From: Lathyrus oleraceus
Lineage: Eukaryota; Streptophyta; Magnoliopsida; Fabales; Fabaceae
Direction: 5' to 3'
DNA: 64,000 nt
Assembly: GCF_024323335.1 (NCBI RefSeq)
Contig: NC_066579.1
Span: 252,209,575 to 252,273,574 of the forward strand
Position 1 is the stretch's first letter. Every line of letters begins with the position of its first letter. The notes beneath the pieces are model-generated. The model was not told where the DNA came from. It searched no databases and was given only the letters and a program-made list of their open reading frames with translations. Positions 1-11,879 of this stretch are shown here, in pieces. Both the position numbers and the translations under genes were made by a program.

Positions 1-112
1 ATTCAGGGCAAGTTTTTGAATAAATCACCATATTTGTATTTTTAAAAACCTCATTTGTATGAATTCATTCGGGGCAATTTCTTTTGAATAAATGACCACA
101 TTTGTATTTTTA
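1..112. repeat. Short imperfect direct repeat
   Basis: Two copies of a ~46-bp AT-rich unit lie at about 1-46 and 67-112; both carry the blocks GGGCAA, TGAATAAAT and ATTTGTATTTTTAA. No coding potential is visible. The repeat may belong to a larger repeat cut by the window edge. Confidence 0.6.
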
Positions 113-999
113 AGCACTTGCCAACGTTGTTGGTTTGGCGCTTGTGTTTGCATCATCACTTCTTGTTGCTCATGGTAATAAGAGAGTAGGTGGAAAAAAA
201 AGTCAAAGGAATTCACTTTTTACGTTAACTGCCTTTCCCTAAATATCTTTTCTTTGATTATTCTCTCTTAATATTCACTTTGTTTGAATTGGATTTTGAT
301 TATTGTCTTATGTTAAATCAAACATTGAGATTTCATTTGTAATAAGATGGAGTGATTAACTTGCAATTAAAATAAGTACTTTGTTAGATAGAAGTTCGCC
401 ACTACATAGATAAAATATTTTACTAATACAAAGTATTGTTCCATGAGGTCTAATACAAAGAAAAAATACAAAAATGAAAGAGGGTTCAACGTCTTTGAAC
501 GGTCCCCACGCGCCTATGCTTTCCACATTCCTACCATGTCCTTCATTTTCCATGTCCTTCATTTTCTCTCAGCAAGACCTGCATAAACACCAAAATCTCA
601 TCAATTATTATGGTATTCAGATTTTTTTTGCACAACATATTCTACTCAACATTTACTTGGAAAAATTATCATAACAAAGTGCAGATGTAATGCAGTAAAA
701 TACAAAAATATCAGGCAAAACTAAATAACCCCAAAATGGGACCCTCAAAGCAAACACGAGACATGTATCATATCGGTCATCACATGTTCAAAATACAATC
801 ATCAGCAGCAAGTCATACATCATACGCATTATCATATGAGGATTTAAGAAAGATTACGAAATAACGCTGAAAAACCCACCTCACACCACTCACAGAGGGA
901 ATCCCACAAAGTTAGGGATTGTACAAAACGTACCAACAAAATAATCTACAGAAAATCACAGCTCACCTCATTCTCAACATATTTACACACGATTCAAGG
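113..999. other. Non-coding AT-rich stretch, unassigned
   Basis: No gene, RNA gene or recognisable domain is seen here. Short open frames exist on both strands but none resembles a known protein. The stretch may be the U3 part of the LTR that ends at 4372, because a TATA box in that LTR's orientation follows at 1041. No clear LTR start (TGTAA or similar) could be placed, so the boundary stays open. Confidence 0.4.
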
Positions 1000-1040
1000 A
1001 AAAATCCTAAGAAACTAACGATTTCCGCACGTATCTTACT

Positions 1041-1048
1041 TATAAATA
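1041..1048 (+). promoter_or_regulatory. Candidate LTR TATA box
   Basis: TATAAATA in the orientation of the LTR ending at 4372, about 3.3 kb upstream of its end. The outer Ogre LTR has its TATA box about 3.5 kb before its end, so the position is plausible. Prediction from motif and position only. Confidence 0.45.
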
Positions 1049-1815
1049 CGACTATTACGCCATTCGCAAGGGAGGTCCTAAAGTTACTCTGTGATTTTTT
1101 TTCCTCACCAATCATAAAGCTCATTTTTTCATTAATCTCTCAAACTCAGCATCAGAGTTTGAGTAAGGTTAAGCTATAAGCATATTCTAAAAGCGTCTAA
1201 CAGAGAAGGAAAAGAAATAGGAACGGAAGAATAGAAAAGTAAAAGACAAAAAGATTTGAGATATTGACCTTGCCGGAAAGATTGTCGGACTCGTTCCAAT
1301 CTAGTGAGTCTTCATTATCTCTTTAATTTCCAGTCACCATTGTCTTCGCCATGTTGAGTTGAGCAGAACCCCCTTGTTTTTTTTTGAAATCGTTAACGTT
1401 GGTGGTTTAATTTTTATTTAGGGTTTTCTTTTGGATTTGTGGTTTATGGATTTTTCTATTATGATAGTTCCAGGTTCGTAGGCAAGAGGGAATTTGGCTT
1501 AGGTTTTAGAGGGAGAATTCAAGTTTTGAAGTTGGGGAAGTCGATCTGGTCATATGTGGAGTATTTGGAGGAAAAGGTTTTTAGATTCGGATGTAGGAGA
1601 AAAAATGAGAGGGGGTTAGTGTTTAGGCTTTGGTGGTTTGGGTGTGGGTTCGCGGCCGACAACCACCGTCTTCTCCGGTAGGTTGCGGTCGCGGAGATAT
1701 TTAGGGTTGTAGAGCGCTTGACTGTTGGGGATTGAAGAGAGAGAAAGGCTTTGTCGAAATGCTAATTTTTATTCCAAGATGTCTTTTAAACGTCCGTGTT
1801 TGGGCTGGTGAATGG

Positions 1816-2017
1816 CGGTGACAAGTGTCACCAACTTCGGACACTTGTCACCGGTAAGGGAGGGGTGAGCCTTTTGTTCCCATGTGTGGAGGTGTGTCGT
1901 ATTACGGTAAGAACCTCCATGGTGTTCATCTGTTCCTAAGACCAAGTCAGATCTCCAGATCTGACGGTCCAGAGAACACCTCTTGGTCAACACGGTTGAC
2001 CGGGTCTCCTTGGACCC
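1816..2017. repeat. Cluster of four hairpin-forming palindromes
   Basis: Four perfect inverted repeats lie within 202 bp: 1816-1829 with 1840-1853 (14-bp arms, 10-nt loop); GTCAGATCT/AGATCTGAC at 1946-1954 and 1957-1965 (9-bp arms); GGTCAAC/GTTGACC at 1985-1991 and 1995-2001; GGGTC/GACCC at 2002-2006 and 2013-2017. The first starts about 770 bp downstream of the TATA box, close to where other LTRs in the window also carry a long hairpin. Confidence 0.75.
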
Positions 2018-2739
2018 TTTTTGGATTGAATTGGGCCACCTCACTCAGGGCCTATGTCTTTTTTTTTTGTTTATTTATTTTGTTTCTCTATTGACACCTC
2101 TCGTGGCTTGGATTGGCAGCGCCCATTTGGGCTTAACCCTCATTAGGGCCCATCTGTTTGATTTATTGCCTTGTATTCTTGTGCAGCCCATTGTTTTTTT
2201 ATATTTCATTTTGATTTAAATTTGGTTTTATTCTCCATTTAAAATTTACTATCATTATTTTTAAGGACTAAATTTAATTAAATTTATTATTTTTTGATTA
2301 ATTATAATTATTATCTCCATCATTATTGATTCAATTTATATAATTATTCGTTGCTTCATGGGGTTTTACGAGATCTATTTGTGTTGATTTTTTAGCCACT
2401 TGTATATTTGTTTTATTTCATGTGTATGTTGCGTCACAAGCATAAACCAAATCCATTTCATCATCAATTCAAAACCACTTTAAACCATTAATGCCACACA
2501 ACTTTCGATTTAATATCGAGCCTATCTCCATACCCTTATATGTTGATCTCTCTTAGCATCGCCATCAACCTCACATAGCTTACTCTTGGGCTTTCTTACA
2601 ATGAGACCTATTCGATTTTAATTAATAGAATAGATGATTGATTCACTAAATAAAATTCGATTTATTCGAAAACACAAATTTAAAGCCTCGATCCAATATC
2701 GAGTATTTTATTCAAAATTAAATTAAAAATACCTAATTA

Positions 2740-3700
2740 CAATTAAATACCATTTCATAATAACGAAACGAAAAGGGAGATGGTTTTAAGTTTTCAACTC
2801 CTCTCCTCGATTATTTGAATACGAGTTCTCTTACTCGGTTAGTCAAATAATTGTCATTTCTAACTCGCCTAAGCTTATTGAAATCAAATTATTTTCATAA
2901 TAATGAAATGAAAAGGGAGATGGTTTTGAGCCTTCAACTCCTCTCCCCAATTGTTTGAATATGAGTTCTCTTACTTGGTCAGTTAGACAATTGTTGTTTC
3001 TCTACAAACTTCTAAACCCGATTAAATCAAAACACTCTTATAATAAGCTAAATGAAAAGGGAGATGAATTTGAGTCTTTAACTTCTCTCCTCGGTTGTTT
3101 GAATACGAGTTCTCTTACTCGGTTAGTCGAATAACTATCATTTTTCCACAAATTAATAAATTAATCAAATCATTTTCATAATAAACTATACAAAAAGGGA
3201 GATGGTCTTGAGCCTTCGATTCCTCTCCTCAAATGCTTGGATATGAGTTGTCTTACTCACCATTCTAGCACTTGTCGTGTATTCTAAAATACATCAACCA
3301 TACATAAACCTATTTTCATAATCACTCTGATGAAAAAGAAAGCGGTCTAGAGTCTTCTATTCCCTTTCCCGATTATTAGGATACGATTTGTCTTACTCGA
3401 CTATCCGAGTAATCGTCACCCATTCAAAACTCCTTAACATTATCCAATTCTTTTACAGTTAAGGATGAAAAAGAAAGTGGTCCAGAGTCTTCTATTCCCT
3501 TTCTCGACTATTAGGATACGAGTTTCCTTACTCGAATATCCGAGTAATCGTCATCCATTCAAAATACCTTAACTATTATCAAATCCATTCATAATAAAGG
3601 ATGAAAAGGGAGATGAATCAACCCGATTTGATACCGTTAGGATACGAGTTGTCTTACTCGACTATCCGAGTAACCTTTATCCAACAAAATACCTCAACAC
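2740..3700 (+). repeat. ~140-bp tandem array inside the LTR
   Basis: About seven diverged units start near 2758, 2900, 3041, 3178, 3316, 3455 and 3590. Each has a GAAAAGGGAGATGG-like start, a middle with CTCCTCTCC or TTCCCTTTC, and a GATACGAGTT..CTTACTCG end. The last unit holds a foreign 28-bp patch (3610-3637) identical to part of the RNase H region at 4637-4664. Confidence 0.75.
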
Positions 3701-3948
3701 ATCAAGTATATCTCTTTCTCGCCCACGTGCGATCGAAACCAATCCAACAAAACACTCAACATATTAACTCAACTTCTCACCCCGTGTGACCAAAACTCTT
3801 TTCAGAAAGAACACTGTTTAATCCTTTCTAACGCGCATAACAAACTAGTGTTTAAGCCTCCGCAAAGAGTAAACAAGCCAACGTTTAGCCTTTAGAATGC
3901 GATCTAAATAGTTGTTCACTAAAAGACACCAACCAGCCGTAGTTCCCT

Positions 3949-4372
3949 GAACTATGAATGCTCTGATTTCCTTATTACACCGTAAGGATATGTAGGCACG
4001 AGATTGCGAGATCTTGGCGAGCACACTAATAAAAAACCCTCCCTTTTCCCCCTTCTGAGGTTTCCATTCATCTATTTTCAATCTTGTTATCACTCGAAGA
4101 AAATAAACAACATAAGCTAACATTCAAATCGCAAATTAGAACTAAAAGGTTCCCGTTGAGTACAACGGACGTGAGGGGTGCTAATACCTTCCCCTTGCGT
4201 AATCGACTCCCGAACCCGAATATGGTTGCAACGACCATTATTCTATTTTTGAAAGGTTTTATCGATATTTTCCCATTCCTTCTTTGGAATAAATAAAGTT
4301 CGGTGGCGACTCTGTTCGAACATAATTTTTTCCGCGACCATCGCGAGGAATCGTATTTTTCGAGATGCGACA
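3949..4372 (+). other. Conserved U5 module of an Ogre/Tat LTR
   Basis: Contains the GAACTATG box (3949), a hairpin TCCTTA/TAAGGA (3969-3974, 3983-3988), the GTAGGCA box (3992), a second hairpin CGAGAT/ATCTTG (3999-4004, 4011-4016; one G-U pair), then GCGAGCAC. Further on are the GGGGTGCTAATACCTTCC segment and GGTGGCGACTCTG (4302-4314), which echoes the tRNA-Arg primer site about 60 bp before the LTR end. The same order recurs in the other Ogre/Tat LTR copies of the window. Confidence 0.7.
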
Positions 4373-4375
4373 TAA

Positions 4376-4785
4376 GGGCCAGAACCTAGTTTCCGTTGGG
4401 GCATGGTATTTGATGGAGTTGTTAATTCATATGATAATGGCATTGGGGAAGTGATTATTACTCATCAAGGCTCTCATTTTCCGTTTACAGCTAGATTGAC
4501 CAACAAATGCACAAATAATATGGTTGAGTATGAAGCTTGCATTATGGGGATCGAAGAAGCCATTGATCTTAGAATCAAATATCTCGACATCTATGGAGAT
4601 TCAGCTTTGGTTCTTAATCAGATCAAAGGTGAATGAGAGATGAATCAACCCGATTTGATACCGTATAGAGATTATGTGAGGAGGATGTCAACTTTCTTTA
4701 TAAAGGTTGAGTTTCATCATATCCCTTGAGATGAGAATCAGATGGTAGATGCTCTTGCAACATTGGCTTCCATGATTATTGTGAA
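4376..4785 (+). pseudogene. Outer Ogre pol: RNase H domain, decayed
   Basis: Encoded the RNase H that removes the RNA strand from RNA:DNA hybrids during reverse transcription. The translation shows the four carboxylates of a retroelement RNase H: D in FDGVVN, E in VEYEAC, D in YGDSALV and D in MVDALATLAS. Domain length is normal, but the frame is broken by TGA at 4634-4636 and another TGA near 4729, both explicable by C-to-T or G-to-A change. The coding begins abruptly at 4376, three bases after the end of an LTR, so everything upstream (gag, protease, RT) is missing here and may lie left of the window beyond the inserted LTR. It continues into the integrase at 4786. A 28-bp piece (4637-4664) recurs in the neighbouring LTR array. 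Confidence 0.85.
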
Positions 4786-6122
4786 TTATTGGAATGAAGT
4801 TCCTAATCTGACTGTGATGCATATTGATAGGCCAACTCATGCATTTGTTGTTGAAGAAATCAAAGATAATAAGACATGGTACTATGATATCAAAAGTTTC
4901 CTTCAAATTCAGATTTACCCGCTTGGGGCATCTTTGAAATACAAGAAGACTTTGAGAAGATTAGCTGGCAACTTCTAACTGAATGGTGATGTGCTTTTAA
5001 AGAGAAACTTCGATATGGTTTTACTCATATGCGTGGATAGACACGAAGCAGGTCTATTGATGACAGAAGTCCATGAAGGTTCCTTTGGTACTCATTCCAA
5101 GGACATGTTATGGTAAAGAAGATGTTGAGATCAGGTTACTATGGGCTGACAATGGAATCTGACTGTTGCAAGTATGTGAAGAAATTCCATAAGTGTCAAA
5201 TTTATGCAGATAAGATTCATGTTCCTCCGACACTTTTGAATGTCATTTTCTCTCCATGGCCCTTCTCCATATGGGGAACTGAAATGATTGTCATGATTTA
5301 TCCCAAAGCATCAAACGAACATCATTTCATTTTAGCGGCTATTGATTACTTCACGAAGTGGGTTGAAGCGACATCGTATGCAAATGTGACCAAGCAAGTT
5401 GTTGTAAGGTTTATCAAGAATCGAATCATATGCCGATATGGTGTACCAAGTAAAATAATTATTGATAATGGATTGAACATGAATAACAATATGGTGGAAG
5501 ATCTCTGCAAAGAATTCAAGATAGCACGTCATAATTCTTCTCCCTACAGACCCAAGATGAATGGGGTTGTTGAAGCTGCGAACAAGAATATCAAGAAGAT
5601 TATCCAGAAGATGGTTGTTATGTATAGAGATTGGCATGAGATGCTCCTATTTGCTTTGCATGGGTATTGTACATTCTTTCGCACTTCAATAGGGGCAACC
5701 CATTTCTCTCTTGTTTATGGTATGGAAGTTGTGCTCCCCGTAGAGGTTGAGATCCCATCAATGCGTGTGATGATGGAAGCCAAGTTGACTGAAGTTGAAT
5801 GGTGTCAGAGCATATATCATCAGTTGAATTAGATTGAAGAGAAAATATTGACTTCCATGTGTCATGGTCAGTTATATAAGTAGAGAATGAAGAAAGCTTT
5901 TGATAAGAAGGTCAAACCTCGTATGTTCCGAGAAGGTGACCTCGTGCACAAGAAGATCATATCTTTCAAACCTGATTCTAGGGGCAAGTAGACTCCTAAT
6001 TATGAAGGTCCATATGTTGTTAAGAGAGCCTTATCAGGTGGTGCATTGATTCTGACAATTATGGATGGTGAAGAGTTCACTTGTCCTGTGAATGCTGATG
6101 TAGTCAAGAAATACTCCACCTA
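4786..6122 (+). pseudogene. Outer Ogre pol: integrase, decayed
   Basis: Encoded the Ty3/gypsy integrase that inserts the DNA copy. In order: a linker (4786-4978), an HHCC zinc region, the DDE core (longest open part 5110-5832, 240 residues) and a C-terminal domain to 6122. In the 240-residue part the second catalytic Asp is at 119 (IIIDNG) and the Glu at 155 (VVEAAN), a DD35E spacing. The first Asp is replaced by Glu (WGTEMI, residue 58), and one zinc cysteine appears replaced by Phe (KKFHKCQ). In-frame stops occur at 4976 (TAA), 5830 (TAG), 5881 (TAG) and 5989 (TAG). The paralogue at 26504-26854 has CAG and TGG at the 5881 and 5989 positions, so those two are C-to-T and G-to-A mutations. Not functional. 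Confidence 0.88.
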
Positions 6123-7391
6123 AAAAAGAAAAGAACAACTCGCAAAGTTGAAAACCCGAAAGGGCGGCTTAGGCAAAAGTGAGCGTCTCAGTGGATTGAA
6201 AACCCCAAAGGGCGATCCAGGTAAAAGATAGAGACATAAAACAGAAAAATCATCCTGGTAGATTGGGTACCCCACCTTAGGGAAATCTAGGAAAAAATTA
6301 GTGATTATGGCAAGTAACTGCATCCGACTGGACCTCATCGTTGAAGTAGTATAGCCAATCATTTGGTTCTGATTCATCATTCTTAGCCAAGGACAAAAGC
6401 ACAGTGGAATTCAAAGTTAGTAGGGAGAGTAGTGGTCATTATATTCAATGTAGCCCTTTTCGATGTAAATTACCATTTTCAAACTTTGTAAGATCCATGG
6501 AATCCTGCCATTTGCAGAGTTCCATTCTATTAAATAAAGTTGAGCCTTTACCCAATTGATTGATATTCTTATTTGTTTCTGTTTAATAAAATTATATTTT
6601 TATGATGATAATTTTGAAATAAATAAATCAATGAATAGATATTTTTCTGAAATAATAAGACATTTACTTTTAGAACATTGAATTCGAAAAGGAATGTCAA
6701 CATCAATCTAAGAACAGTAAGTCTTGATGTGTGAAGCATTTTTGTCTTCCCCCAAGCAATTTGTTTGGAGGTGTGTTCCCCCCAAACAGTTCATCGTTTA
6801 TCCCCAGCGTGGTTGATGTGTTTTTCTTCTTGCATTTCATCATCTTTTCCCAATTGAGGCCTTCATGAGTTTTTATTCTTGATTTACATATATTGTGATT
6901 GAACCCTGGAACCTCTATTTGGTTCACGGATACCCAACACCTTTATTCGGTAGTTGGATAGCCATGGCATGGTTTCTCCCTTTGCGAGTTTCTGCAGGTC
7001 TGGTTGATATTTTTGGTACCTTGGAATTGGTTAATTTCTCAATCTCCAAGAAGAGTCTTGTGATTGTTGTTTTCCTCTTGAGGAATTTATTGTTGATTGC
7101 ATCTTCGTGTGGCGCATGATTTGTCTTGGCAAATTTTTATTCCCTAGTGAAGTTCCCACAAAGTTGATATTGATTGATGGAATCCCCAAGAAGTTGTCTG
7201 GTTTCCCACTCAGAGTTTTGCCTCTTGTTGTGACGTGGATTCCTCGTGGAGTTTCCTCTTCTGATGATAATCTCCTCATTCTGACATTATTTAATTATGA
7301 TCAGTTTTGATGTAGCCGTCCCCTGTAGGGTTGTCTCCCATTTGATATGGTGTTGACCTAAAATTCCCCGCAACATTGACTTGTGGCTTTG

Positions 7392-7417
7392 AATATATAT
7401 ATATATATATATATATC
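7392..7417. repeat. TA microsatellite
   Basis: Uninterrupted alternating A and T, about 13 TA units, in the outer Ogre 3' UTR. Confidence 0.95.
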
Positions 7418-7654
7418 CCTTAGCTTGAAGATATGGATCCTCAGCAGATCTCTCTTATCCTCATCATTTTGGTTGATGCCCTCGGTAGTGCTTTCGTTCC
7501 CTAATGAAGTTGCCAAGTTGTATTTTTCTCCTCTCCTAGAGAGTTTGAACTTTAAGCAAGATCTGTGTCGATCATTGTTTATCCTTTAGCAGTTATTCCC
7601 TCCGCTTCTAAGATTCGAGTGTTGAAGTTGGATTTGTTTTGATCCCCGCGACTG

Positions 7655-7655
<1 letters not shown>

Positions 7656-7734
<79 letters not shown>
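7656..7734. repeat. Long TA microsatellite
   Basis: About 39 uninterrupted TA units. Self-complementary, so it could extrude a cruciform and is likely length-variable. The open frame running through it (repeated Ile-Tyr) is an artefact of the repeat. Confidence 0.97.
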
Positions 7735-7736
<2 letters not shown>

Positions 7737-8439
7737 TTCATTTCCTCTAAGCGCTAAGTCTTTCGCAGTCTCTTGGTCGGATGCATGTTCTCCATGTCTT
7801 TCCCCAACCAGAGTTGAGCATTTGATTTGGATTATTATATCCTAGTCTTCCTTGAGTACATGGTTGTATGCTATTCCCAGGGAATTGAATATTTGAGATA
7901 GGATTTATATCCTTGATGATTTATTTTCATCCCTAGCAGGTTCTCTAGTTGGTTTTCCCATCTTATTGAGATTAGCCGAGTATTTAGTTGTGATGATTGG
8001 ATCTTCATGTTTGTATCCTTTGTGCTCGTTTGTCAGCATAATCATATACACACTCATGCATATACATGCATAAACATAGAATCATATATTTCATTGCGCA
8101 TTTTCACGCATTGACCTAATTTTTTTTTGATCCCCTACTTTGGTGATATCATTTCCCCATGCAGATTTGGTGTGTTTGTCCTCCTTTAATATAGAGGGTC
8201 ATGCCCTTAAGGAGAAAGAGTTTATCCTTTCTTCTTCCCCGCTGAGTTATTTCCTCGTTGATGATTATTACTTATGTTTCCTCCCCAATTCATTATCCGG
8301 ATGGAACTACTCCCCTTGAGTTATATCCTCATTGGGTTGAGTCTTGTTTGACCTTTTCTTTCTAGTTCTTACCTAGATAGATCGTTTGGTCCTCCAAGAG
8401 TTTATTACCCAGTAACTGGTAATATCCTTCTTGATGTTG

Positions 8440-9480
8440 AGTACTTTACCTGTATTAATTTACCTGGTAACCGGTAGAAGGTAATTTACTTCTTTGATTT
8501 CTCTAGCGGATTCGTTTTTGTTTCCCCAGCGAGTATATCCTTAATATGTTTACCTTAACCGGTAGCGGATATTCTTCCTTTGGTCTTCTACCCAATAATC
8601 GGTAGTTGTAATTCCTATTCTTTTGTGGTAGCCTAGCCTTGATATGTTTACTGTAACCGGTAGCGGATATTCTTTCTTTGGTCTTCTACCCAGTAATAGG
8701 TAGTTGTAAATCCTGCTTTCTTAACAAGCTTATCCTTGAGATGTTTACCCTAACCGATAATAGATATTCTTCCTTTGGTCTTTTACCCAGTATCCGGTAA
8801 ATCTAAATCCTATTCCTTTGCGAGTTTATCCTTGATACGTTTACCTTAACCGGTAACAGATACTCTTTGTGGCAAGTTTATCCTTGATATGTTTACCCTA
8901 ACCGGTAACGGATATTCTTTCCTTTGGTCTTCTACCTAGTAACCGGTAGTTGTAGATCCTACTTCTTTTTGGTTGTCTATCCTTGATATGTTTACCTTAA
9001 TCAGTAAAGAATATTATTTCCTTTGGTCTTCTACCCAGTAACTGGTAGTTATAAATCATATTCCTTTTCTGGTAGTTTATCCTTGATATGTTTACCTTAA
9101 CTGGTAACGGATATTCTTCCTCTGATCTTCTACCCAGTAACTGGTAGATATAAATGCTATGTTTTTTGTAGTCGATCACCTTTGTTAAGCTGCCCAGTAA
9201 CTCGTAGTTGGGGATTTTTTCCCCGGCAGTCTATCCTTGATATGTTCACCTTAACTGATTATGGATATTCTTTCCTTTGGTTTTCTACCTAGTAACAAGT
9301 AGTTGTGATTCTTATTTCTTAATTTTTCCCAGTAGGCTATTCTTACCCAGTAACCGATAATGGATATTCCTCATTTTCCTCAGCCAGTCATCCTTGATAT
9401 GTTTACCTTAACCTGTAACGGATGTCCCTCTTCTCGAGTGTATTATCTTCCCACCCAGTAACATATGGTAGATAATATAT
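8440..9480 (+). repeat. ~100-bp minisatellite in the Ogre 3' UTR
   Basis: Eight to nine irregular units, recognisable by CCTTGATATGTTTACC (near 8538, 8638, 8733, 8830, 8881, 8980, 9081, 9234, 9390). Each is followed by TTAACCGGTAACGGATATTC, TTTGGTCTTC and TACCCAGTAACCGGTAG. Each unit has two copies of the palindrome ACCGGT or close variants. The nested Ogre has only three dispersed copies of the CCCAGTAACCGGT motif (28616, 28862, 29099), so the array looks like a local expansion of a pre-existing UTR motif. Confidence 0.85.
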
Positions 9481-10004
9481 GTCTTTTACTCCTGTGTTGA
9501 AGTTTTTCTATCCTAGTTGAGTCTGGATTTGTGTTTCTTTATGAAAGCGAAATTCCTTTTGATTGTTTGGGTATTTTAGATTTGTTCTAATTTATGCCTT
9601 TCCCTAGTGGATGTTTCCTACTGTGTTGGTCTTATTCCAATACATACATATTCTTTCTCCCTAGTCTGAGTCCCATTGATTTATTTTCATGGAAATCCCC
9701 TCGTGTTTCCAACAGTTTTTTAGTCATAACCTGGCATACGCATAGCTTTTTATCCCTAGAGTCTCTGTCACCTCAGTGAGTTTTCCTTATGGAATGCATT
9801 ATGCTCCTGTAGACTTTCAGTCTCTCCCGTATTTTTTTCCTTTGTGGCAATATATCTCCCACAAAGATTATTTTTCATTCATATCATATGCATCATGAGG
9901 TCTCTTTGGGACCAAAATTTATTTCTTGTTGTTTTATTTAAGTCCATTCTACCACGTTGCTACGAAGATTTTAACCTTCACATCCTCAGACAGATTAACC
10001 TTAA

Positions 10005-10015
10005 ATAGGGGCAAC
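10005..10015 (+). other. Polypurine-rich motif before the outer 3' LTR
   Basis: ATAGGGGCAAC lies directly before the LTR start (TGTAATACCC at 10016). The nested element has ATAGGGGCATC at the same position before its 3' LTR (29619). This is the expected place of the plus-strand primer, although the purine run is short. Confidence 0.6.
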
Positions 10016-11528
10016 TGTAATACCCTAATTTTGACCCCTAAGATCTCTCATGTCATCTCATAACTTTGCATTAACATTGGGATCACACCTTCGTATCCTC
10101 TTCACTTATCATTCATTGGGTGTGCATTGGGAGAGATCACCAAGCATTTGTGATTGTATCATACTTTATTTTCTTTGTTTACTAACCAAAATACCAAAAA
10201 TATGTTTATGTTTAGCTTTGTTTCTTTTGTAGGTATTGTATGTGTCCACTTGTGCCTCATCAAGCTCACAATTAGGGTTTAAGACCCTCAATGCAAGAGA
10301 TAAAGAAATCAAGGGTCCACTTTGGTTATAGGCATCATATATGGATCCCCATGTTCTTCATTTGTTATTTTGATCAAGAATTCATCAAGAGTTTGAAGCT
10401 TGTTTGTTATGGAAGCCCTAATTCATCTAGGTATCTTGTGCGCATTCCTTAACAAGTTTCTTCAACATTTGATCAAATATATCAAAGGGTACTTCATTTT
10501 ACTTCATAATAAGCATATATGATCCTCTATGAGCTCTAAGAACAAAGGAAAGTCAAGTTTGCAAGTTGGTTCAAGGAGGTTGACCAGAAAAGTCAACTAG
10601 TCAAATCTAGGGTTCCCTAGACCTTATCTCCTACAATGTTTGTCATATGAAAATTGTTCCAAGATAAAAGTTACTATTTATTACATTCCAAATAACTCTC
10701 ATGTTGGAATCAAGAGCTAATTTCGCTTGGAAATTCATTTTTATGGTGAAAGATTATAGGTCATTCTGTTTGTGCCCTAGATAGAAGGTCAACTTCCAAG
10801 AACCATAACTTCCTCAACTTTTGTGATATAAATATGATACAAGTTTCATGATCAATTTCAATATGTATTATTAAACTTTTCTTCTTTGATAAAGGTCAAA
10901 TTCCACTTGCAATGTCATGTGCCATGAGGAAACATTATAGGTCTATTTTGGTCCTCATCATTGAACAAGCAATTTTCCTCAACTTCTAAAATCCATAACT
11001 CCATAATGCAAGCTCCAAATGGTGTAAAATTTATGATCAAATTTAATATAATTTAAATATTTACAACTTTGAAGAAGGAACCAAAGTCATTTGAAACTCA
11101 TAGCAAATGTTATTCAAGATGGAAAAAAGGGTCATTTGACTTTTAACTTAGAAAATTTTCAAGTATGTTTGATTCCTCCAACTTCATGGTCATAATTCAT
11201 CATGTTCCAAGCTTCAAATGGAAAATTTCCCAATATCAAAGTTGTTCTCCATGATGGTAGCTTTTCAAAGAGTCCAAGATGACTCTATTTGGACAAAGAT
11301 TGAGGGACTTGCACATATATTCTTTGGATGACACAATTTGGAAACTTTTGAACTTAATTGCTACAAAACTTTGCATGGCGCAATGTTATGACATCAGTAT
11401 CATTGCTGCACGAATTTGAGTGGATTGTAATGATAATTTGGGGCTGAACACATGCCCATGCATTCATGCACATGAAATTACTATTTTTGGTTCAAATTTG
11501 AAATGGTGTAGATATGAATTGCATTGCA

Positions 11529-11536
11529 TATAAATT
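11529..11536 (+). promoter_or_regulatory. Candidate TATA box of the outer Ogre LTR
   Basis: TATAAATT about 1.5 kb into the LTR. The antisense related LTR copy has TATAAATA at the matching place (47129-47136, minus strand), which supports the call. Confidence 0.5.
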
Positions 11537-11874
11537 GAAGCTCATTGCCTCAGAATGAAAGGACTCTTGCCCAAGCTCTACCAAGCAATCCCATAGCCAC
11601 ATTTGAGAGAATACCTTTAGGAATTCATTGAAATCGAGCTTCTAGTTCAACTTTTGTTTGTGAACTAGAACTCCGAGGATTCACACCCATTTTGATCCCA
11701 ATCAACTCCTGTAAGCAAGAGGAAGAAGAATCGAGTGGAATTGCATCAAGATCGAGCTTCAAAGTTACTACCCGAAGGTGAATTTTCTCAAATTTCAACT
11801 CTTCATTTTTCACTCATTTCTTAAGATCTTGGCTTGATTTGTGTATGACTGAAGCACTATCAGTGTAGGCATTG

Positions 11875-11879
11875 ATACT
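11875..11879. repeat. Target site duplication of the nested Ogre (ATACT)
   Basis: ATACT directly precedes the 5' LTR; the same five bases follow the 3' LTR at 31681-31685. A 5-bp duplication is standard for LTR elements and fixes both ends of the insertion. Confidence 0.93.

Larger units (their letters stand above)
1000..4372 (+). mobile_element. Ogre/Tat-like LTR (solo or 3' LTR), left end unresolved
   Basis: The right part (3949-4372) has the module shared by all Ogre/Tat LTRs in this window: GAACTATG box, GTAGGCA box, GCGAGCAC, a GGGGTGCTAATACCTTCC stretch, then GGTGGCGACTC and a terminal GCGACA. The LTR ends at 4372, and three bases later the RNase H coding region of another element begins. 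This LTR therefore seems to have inserted into that element's pol gene, or to be the 3' LTR of an element that did. The left end is not resolved and may lie before base 1. It contains a TATA box at 1041, a cluster of strong hairpins at 1816-2017 and a ~140-bp tandem array at 2740-3700. Confidence 0.7.
6123..10015 (+). other. Outer Ogre 3' UTR (3.9 kb)
   Basis: Non-coding stretch between the integrase stop and the 3' LTR. It opens with two ~49-bp units (6147 and 6196) built on TTGAAAACCC(G/C)AAAGGGCG, also present behind the nested element's integrase at 26879. Then come TA microsatellites (7392 and 7656), many CCCCAGCGAG/CCCCTAG-like short pieces, a ~100-bp minisatellite (8440-9480) and a final AT-rich part ending in AAATAGGGGCAAC before the LTR. 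Ogre 3' UTRs are known to be long and to generate satellites. No gene seen. Confidence 0.8.

Noticed and set aside
474..674. Possible small host gene
   Set aside because: No recognisable domain, no splice or codon evidence, and overlapping frames on the other strand of equal length.
1439..1681. Gly/Arg/Phe-rich open frame of 80 codons
   Set aside because: Lies in LTR-like sequence with poly-T and TTTAGG runs; no similarity recognised.
7639..7845. Open frame through the TA repeat
   Set aside because: Consists of Ile-Tyr repeats from the microsatellite; no gene.
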